Shown: one piece after another, positions 40,918 through 46,130 of the stretch
Layout: every line of letters begins with the position of its first letter
How positions within the stretch are numbered: the first letter of the stretch is position 1
Source: Rachicladosporium sp. CCFEE 5018
Lineage: Eukaryota; Ascomycota; Dothideomycetes; Cladosporiales; Cladosporiaceae
Length of the DNA stretch: 46,130 bases
Reading direction: 5' to 3'
Assembly (NCBI GenBank): GCA_002077045.2
Contig: KZ111142.1
Location: forward strand, 200,076-246,205
Notes under the pieces: model-generated
Told to the model about the DNA's origin: nothing
Seen by the model: only the letters and a program-made list of their open reading frames with translations
Databases searched by the model: none
Position numbers and translations under genes: made by a program

Positions 40918-43180
40918 TCATCCGTCCCCTTCTTCATTCTCCTCCTCCTCCTGCTTCCCCACCCCCTGTCCCCAAAGCCCCTTACTCAGCTCCTCCATCC
41001 TCCGCCCCATCAAATCAGCCTCACTAGCAATCCTTTTCATCTCGCTCCTCGTAGCAACCGGACTGCGTCTCCCACTCCAATACTCCATCCTCGCCCTCTG
41101 CGCCGCAGTCTTGCCCTTCTTCCTTCTACTAACCCTCGGAACCTCAACCTCCCCAGTAATGCGCTTCAGGGGCGCGAGCTCAAGCGGGCGATCATCGGTG
41201 TCGGACAAGCTGTCGGGGTTAAGGGCGCCGGACGGTGTGCGAGAGTGGTGCCGGTAGTGAGGAGTGAAGTAGTCTTCCTCCTCTCCGTCGACGCCGTTGG
41301 GAGCTGGCGTCGGAGTTGGGGGTTCAGACAGGGGTTCCAGATCGCGGAGGTCGGCGGCGTGGAAGGCGTCCATCATCCATCTTCGGCACTGGTCGATGTA
41401 ATCCCAGCCTGGATGGTAGACGGAGACGAATTGCAGGAAGCCGTGGGAGACGCCTTCGATGAGGTAGAATTCGCAGACTTCTTTCGGGTCGAAAGGAACG
41501 TCTTTCTCTAGGCCGAGCTCGACGCGGTGTTGCCATTTCTGGCGTTTTGCTTGGCGGAGTCGGCCGGCGAAGAGGACGGTGTCGTCTACAAGTGGGTCGC
41601 TCTCGCCGCAGAGCATATAGACTTTAGGGAAGCGGGCGAGGAGATTTTCGGGGGCGAGTAAGGGGGAGAGGAGGTAATTTGTGCTGAAGGTCGGCGCGTC
41701 TTGAGGGCCGATGTAGAGTAGTATCATGGCGCGGAGGAGCTCAGGTGGCAGGACGCGGTCTTGGATGTGGGTTATCATCGAGGACATTTTGACTTGGGTG
41801 CGTAAAGCTTTAGGACCATTGGTCTTGGGTGTGATGACGTTGCCGTTGCCGTTCGGTAGATCTGAGTCTTGCATTGGTGGGCGTACGGTGCGGTCGCTCC
41901 GAGCGGGCGAGTGTGAAAGTGGTGAGTGTTCCTCATCGTCCGAGCCATGCGGTGTCTTCGGTGCAAGACGACGAATCTGCTCGGATTTGCGACGGATGAA
42001 ATTCCTGTTCTCCTTGCGATACTCGGGCTTGTTCATGAGCGCGACATCTTCCGGCCTCATGAAACTCGTGATATTCATGTCCAGTGCTGGATAGATCATA
42101 ATCAACGCCTCTGGAAGCGGTATCGTAAGCCTCGTGTTGCGATGTGAATCATCGTAGAAATTGCTCGGCGAGCTGTGTAAGATCTTTAGAATCAAAGCTG
42201 CCGCCAAATTGCCTCCAGCGCTGTCACCGCTGACGACAATCTTGGGCATGGTCTCGCCTGACAAGCCAATGCATCTCCCTTTCGTCCGCACGATCTGCAG
42301 ATACGCTTCGTAGCACTCATTCACCGCGTACGGGAACGGATGTTCGGGCGCTTTCTTGTAGTTCAGTGCCACCACTGGCAGCCCACTTTTACCGGCCCAA
42401 GAAAGCAGCTTATCGTCATGACATCTCGGGTCCATGGCCACAAATCCACCGCCAGGTATGTCAAGGATAATCTTATTGTGCCTCTTCAGTGTCTTCGGCG
42501 AGTCATCATAGTACAGCCAAAAGTCGATGGGCTCCTTGTCCTTGCTCCCCTCTGGCCGTTCGATCCTGCCCCGTACAGGCGCCCGTCTCATGCAATATCG
42601 CGGTCTCACTAACCACGACATCCACTTGATGTACGGAGTCTTCCCCTTGTTCCAGCTGACGCGCATATGATCTATGTCGACATTGCCACCCGATCGCATC
42701 TTCCTCACATACTCGTCCGCCTGTTCGGTGCAGACTAAGTAGTACATCGTGGCGCCCATACTGACCAAGTCCCTCAACCACTTCGGTCGCAACCACATCG
42801 CCTTCCAGAACCCTGCGTCCAAAGCCGTTGCCACCCAGGTTGCGCGAAAGTAGTCATGATTATACTTCCCAGCCAATGGCTCTCGGGGTTCCAATCCGAC
42901 TATCGTGGAGAAGTTGCGCATAAGGTAAGTGTACAGCATCGTAAGGACCATGCTGTGCCATGGCGTGAGATGTTTCGCGAAGAAGGCGGAGATCCGCCGC
43001 GCGAAGGGTGGGCCATGGCGGTTGCCGAGGCGGAGGTAGAGGGACCAGAGGGCTACGACTGTGAAGATCTGGTATTTGCGGTAGGTACGCGAGGGTCTTC
43101 CGAGTGCGTGATCTTGGGGAGGCATGTCAGTAGTGCAATCTCAGGTGGTTTGATCCGTTGGGTCTGTTGGTACCTATCAT
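40918..43180 (-). CDS. Membrane-associated alpha/beta hydrolase of the HSL type (copy B)
   Basis: Second hydrolase copy, 733 aa with the model used for copy A: first coding exon ATGATAG at 43174-43180, intron 43113-43173 (61 bp), exon 2 at 40918-43112. A naive reading would start at ATG 43125 (MPPQDHAL), but that codon lies in the inferred intron and has no counterpart in A. Catalytic motifs (PGGGF, GDSAGGN, GESDPLVDD, GVSHGF) are identical. Differences cluster in the disordered insert and tail (for example RSDRTV for RSDHTV, VEVPRVSRRKKGK for AEAPRSSRRKRGK), and the terminal Glu run is one residue shorter. Confidence 0.85.
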
Positions 43181-45477
43181 GCTCTATGGTTGTCGCTGGG
43201 GAAGTGGCAGCAAGGCCATCAGTCAATGCTGTACGTCAGATGGTCTGTAGACGGGTAGGAGAGGACGGGTAAGAGACGCCTGTAGCAGGATCTGTCGGAC
43301 TTAGCATGAAGGGAATCAGAAAGTACGAATACCGTTGGTATCCGAGTGCATCGGAGCCGGAGACTGCTGCGCATTTGGGAGATTCATAGTTGTCGTCACG
43401 ATGTCGCATTCACACATCCGCGCGTGGCCACTTAGGTTGGCTTCGAAGTGGCTGACATGTGAAAGAAGGGGCTGTCACATGCCACCACCCTTTGGCTTCA
43501 GCCGGAGCAGCTTGATGACGGCACTTGTTGTTGCTTCTCTGGATGTGAAGGATGAGTGCTGAAGCAATGCGAGACTCCGACGGGACATCAAGGATACCTT
43601 TTCTGTATTGCGCGTGCTGTCGTTGAGAAGCACGAGTGACGAAGACCGCCAAGGCCATGAGTCGCGCCCTGTTGCGTAACTTACATGTAGCCGACCCGCT
43701 CGAAGGCACCATCAAGGTTTGTTCTCATTGCGAATACAAAGCACCACGGTGACCTGGCGCTGCTGCTGAGATGGCGAGATGTGCAACAACATCAACGCTT
43801 GCCTCTGCTAGGGCCTCGCTATTCTCTGATGACCGATATGTGGGCAGAAGAGCGACGGCTCGACCCACGAGGCGATTGTATCTGTGATTGTTGACACGAC
43901 ACATTGTCATCTCACACACCGTTAGAGCCCACGTCAGTCGCGTCGATTAGAAGCCTAGACGAAAAAGGAGTACAGGCCACCCGACCGCCACTCTCCAATA
44001 CCAGTATCGCCCGTCATGCCCCTTTCCGCAGCTCATCCTGCGAACGAGCACTGCTCCCGTTCCCGAGATGACTCGCACGAGACAGACGGTCCTGCCTCTA
44101 TCCGCCGCGTTGACAGCTCGGTCACACAAACACTGACGGGGATACCGAAAGCAAGGTCAGTGACGCGCGGCTCGTCGCAGGCTCTGTGCGAGGATACTGT
44201 AGTCGTTTCGCATCCCTGACAAACACGTTGCTGATCATGTCGAAGCCCGACGGGCGGGCGGCAACAGTGCGTGAACGACATGGCCAGCAAGAGCCGGTCA
44301 CAGCGAGCGACGATTGCGCCACTTCGCCACTAATAATCTACGTGCCACTGGTTGGCAATGTGCAATGACCAAGGCTATTCTTGAGCAAACCTCACGTGGT
44401 ATCCAACACGCAGGATCAGCTTCTCGAAACACGGACTGCGTTAGCAGAGTCGCCCAGAAGTTCCGAGTAATCGGTACAACGCAATGGCAAGCCCACTGCA
44501 TGACTGTGCGGATGACTTCGGAGACAACAAGCCAGCAATGTGGTACTGCGTGTAGGCAGTGTACCCGCACAAGTTGCGTGGCCCGCTCCTAAAGCTGCTG
44601 ATCAGCGCCGTTGCGAAAATGGACAAGTGCCCTCCAGTGCATGGAGGTATGGCTGACTGTGCGTAAGGTACGGATAGGAAAGTGCTTGTGAAAGACCTGC
44701 GCTGAGCATTCGAGACTACTTACTCACTCGAACAAACGGACCGACTCGATCGTAGACTCGCACAGACACGCGATGCAGGCATTCATCCGACACTCCTTCG
44801 CACGAACTCACGCCCAAAGGTGCATCATGTGTTCATCGGAGCGTGCTGTAGGGCTGTGGATGTTGCTCAACACGTTTGCACCACATTCCGGAAGGTCTTG
44901 TGTCTCCACACCAATCAACGCCACACATCCCGACAACAGGAGAAACCTGCGATCATGCAGTGCCGAAGGCCAGATCATGGCTCATGTACCCTGTTTGCCT
45001 GCATTGTGGCCACCCGCATTTCTTGCATCGGAGCCTCCTTGCTTACTGACCGCTGGGAATGTCTCAGACGCAGCTGACGTCGAGCGCACGACTTCATTGG
45101 CTTGACCGCTTCCGGTGCCGGGGCGGACCAACAAAGAACAAAGAATAGTAAGTCCAAGCAAAGCACTCCGCTGCACTAGTGAACCCGCCGTAGGTCGTAA
45201 CAATCAGCGCACCGAACCTCACTCCGTCTGCCAGTCAATGGAGGACAAAGGAATAGAGGTTGCATGCCACGGTAGGTGTACTTCGCTAGTGCCCGTAAAA
45301 TAAAAGAACAAAGCCACACACCATAGTCGTGGCTCTGCCCTTTTGCAATGGCTGTGCTCGATACACCCTGCAAGTCTATTGGGTCTTCTAGCATTTCATT
45401 GTCGAGAAGCATGCCAGTCGGACAAGAAGCGACCACGACGCCGTTACCATCCCATTGTTTCTCGTTGCTCTTTCTCG
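43181..45477. other. Long divergent intergenic region (copy B)
   Basis: 2.3 kb corresponding to 17514-19831, with the same order of conserved blocks and only small indels. It holds the upstream ORF at 45348-45587. No RNA gene or transposon was recognised. Confidence 0.55.
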
Positions 45478-45587
45478 ATGTCTGCTATTCAGCTTTCCTC
45501 GCTGCTGTTACCAGAACGTCGGCCATCGACTTGGCTGCCTCCGATGCAAGTGCAGCCTCCTGTCGCTCCTCCAGCACCAAGCCCTGA
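45348..45587 (+). promoter_or_regulatory. 79-codon upstream ORF overlapping the HMG-box start (copy B)
   Basis: Same ATG, stop and length as 19702-19941, overlapping the main ORF by 110 nt in another frame. Amino-acid changes are fairly frequent (about 11 of 79), so the position may matter more than the peptide. Confidence 0.4.
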
Positions 45588-46130
45588 CGAGGGTCGTATT
45601 GTCTTTACAAGACAACTGTGGCAGCGAATGATGCCAGATGAGCAGAGTGAGCAGGCTGTCTCGATCAGGTCTCACTCGCAGGGCTCATTGATTCATCCCA
45701 TCAACACAAATAACACTCGTCGGCCTTCATCCATCGTCTCGAGCCGCTCGCTTCGAAGCGCGTCCAGTCCGTCCGGATTGAAGACACCGCTGACTCCCGA
45801 GGAGAGTCCGCCGTTTAGATCGACAAGGAAACGGACTGCGAGTATTGCTGAAAGGGAGGACAACGGCCTTGGCAGCAGCGAGGCCACGCCGGCACATACG
45901 AGAGCCAGCAGTGGTGACTCCGCCAGTCAAGTGTGTCTTTGTCAGCCTGATCCGAAGATACCAAGACCTCGCAACGGTAAGTCTGCCTGACACTACTGAT
46001 TTGCGTAGCGATGCTGACATGCTCTAGCATTCATTCTCTATCGGCAGCACCATCAGGCCAAAGTCGTCGCGCAACATCCAGGACTCGCAAACCCCGACAT
46101 CTCCAAGATCATCGGCGAGCAGTGGCGCAA
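45478..46130 (+). CDS. HMG-box transcription factor, 3'-truncated by window end (copy B)
   Basis: First exon (45478-45976), the 51-bp intron (45977-46027) and the first 103 bp of exon 2 of the second HMG-box gene. Exon 1 has exactly the length of copy A (499 bp) and the splice sites are the same. Differences include MSAIQLSS for MSATQLPS and QVQPPVAPPAPS for QVQPPAAPPALT. The window ends inside the HMG box after EQWRN-coding sequence, so the remainder cannot be assessed. Confidence 0.87.

Larger units (their letters stand above)
27917..46130. repeat. Segmental repeat copy B (~18.2 kb)
   Basis: Collinear with 2250-20484 in the same orientation. The left edge is the assembly gap and the right edge is the end of the window, so neither true boundary of the repeat is visible. 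Gene order and splice sites match copy A. Confidence 0.95.

Noticed and set aside
1..46130. Secondary-metabolite or other co-functional gene cluster
   Set aside because: The genes are housekeeping, signalling and unknown proteins with separate promoters; none is a biosynthetic core enzyme.

Overview
This is nuclear DNA from a filamentous or yeast-like ascomycete. The genes are compact and carry short introns (about 50-70 bp, one of 193 bp) with GT(A/G)(A/C)GT-like donors and CTAAC/CTGAC-like branch points. The recognisable products are eukaryotic: RRP12, a STE11-type MAPKKK, the small RFC subunit Rfc5, EAF3/MRG15, SNU66/SART1 and an HMG-box regulator. Several family signatures fit Dothideomycetes. 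A duplicated, moderately diverged genome would fit a Hortaea werneckii-like black yeast, but that species suggestion is inference only.

The window holds the same ~18.2 kb gene block twice, in the same orientation. Copy A is 2250-20484 and copy B is 27917-46130. Copy B starts exactly at a run of 100 Ns (27817-27916). Block order is RRP12 (+), a DUF7514-like disordered protein (-), a Cys-rich single-pass membrane protein (+), STE11 (+), RFC5 (+), a small hydrophilic protein (+), an alpha/beta hydrolase (-) and an HMG-box protein (+). After copy A come three genes present once here: a Cys-rich acidic protein (+), EAF3 (-) and the 3' part of SNU66 (-), which runs into the gap. The copies differ by many substitutions and small indels, like homeologs or diverged haplotypes. 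The placeholder-sized gap suggests a scaffold join between related contigs rather than a proven tandem duplication.

The copies show different fates. STE11, RFC5, the hydrolase and the small protein are intact in both, with almost unchanged proteins. The DUF7514-like gene is intact in B but frameshifted in A by an 8-bp tandem duplication. The Cys-rich membrane protein is broken in both copies by different lesions: a 1-bp deletion in A and a nonsense substitution in B. Comparing copies also fixes gene models: a 48-bp STE11 intron that A reads through in frame, a 7-nt first coding exon in the hydrolase, and an upstream ORF overlapping the HMG-box start.

No operon, secondary-metabolite cluster, transposon, tRNA, rRNA or CRISPR array was found. 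The genes serve housekeeping roles (ribosome biogenesis, splicing, replication clamp loading, chromatin) plus signalling and transcription, and do not form one pathway. The most distinctive unexplained element is a 152-bp near-invariant island with a conserved hairpin (6959-7110 and 32621-32772) inside otherwise strongly diverged intergenic DNA.
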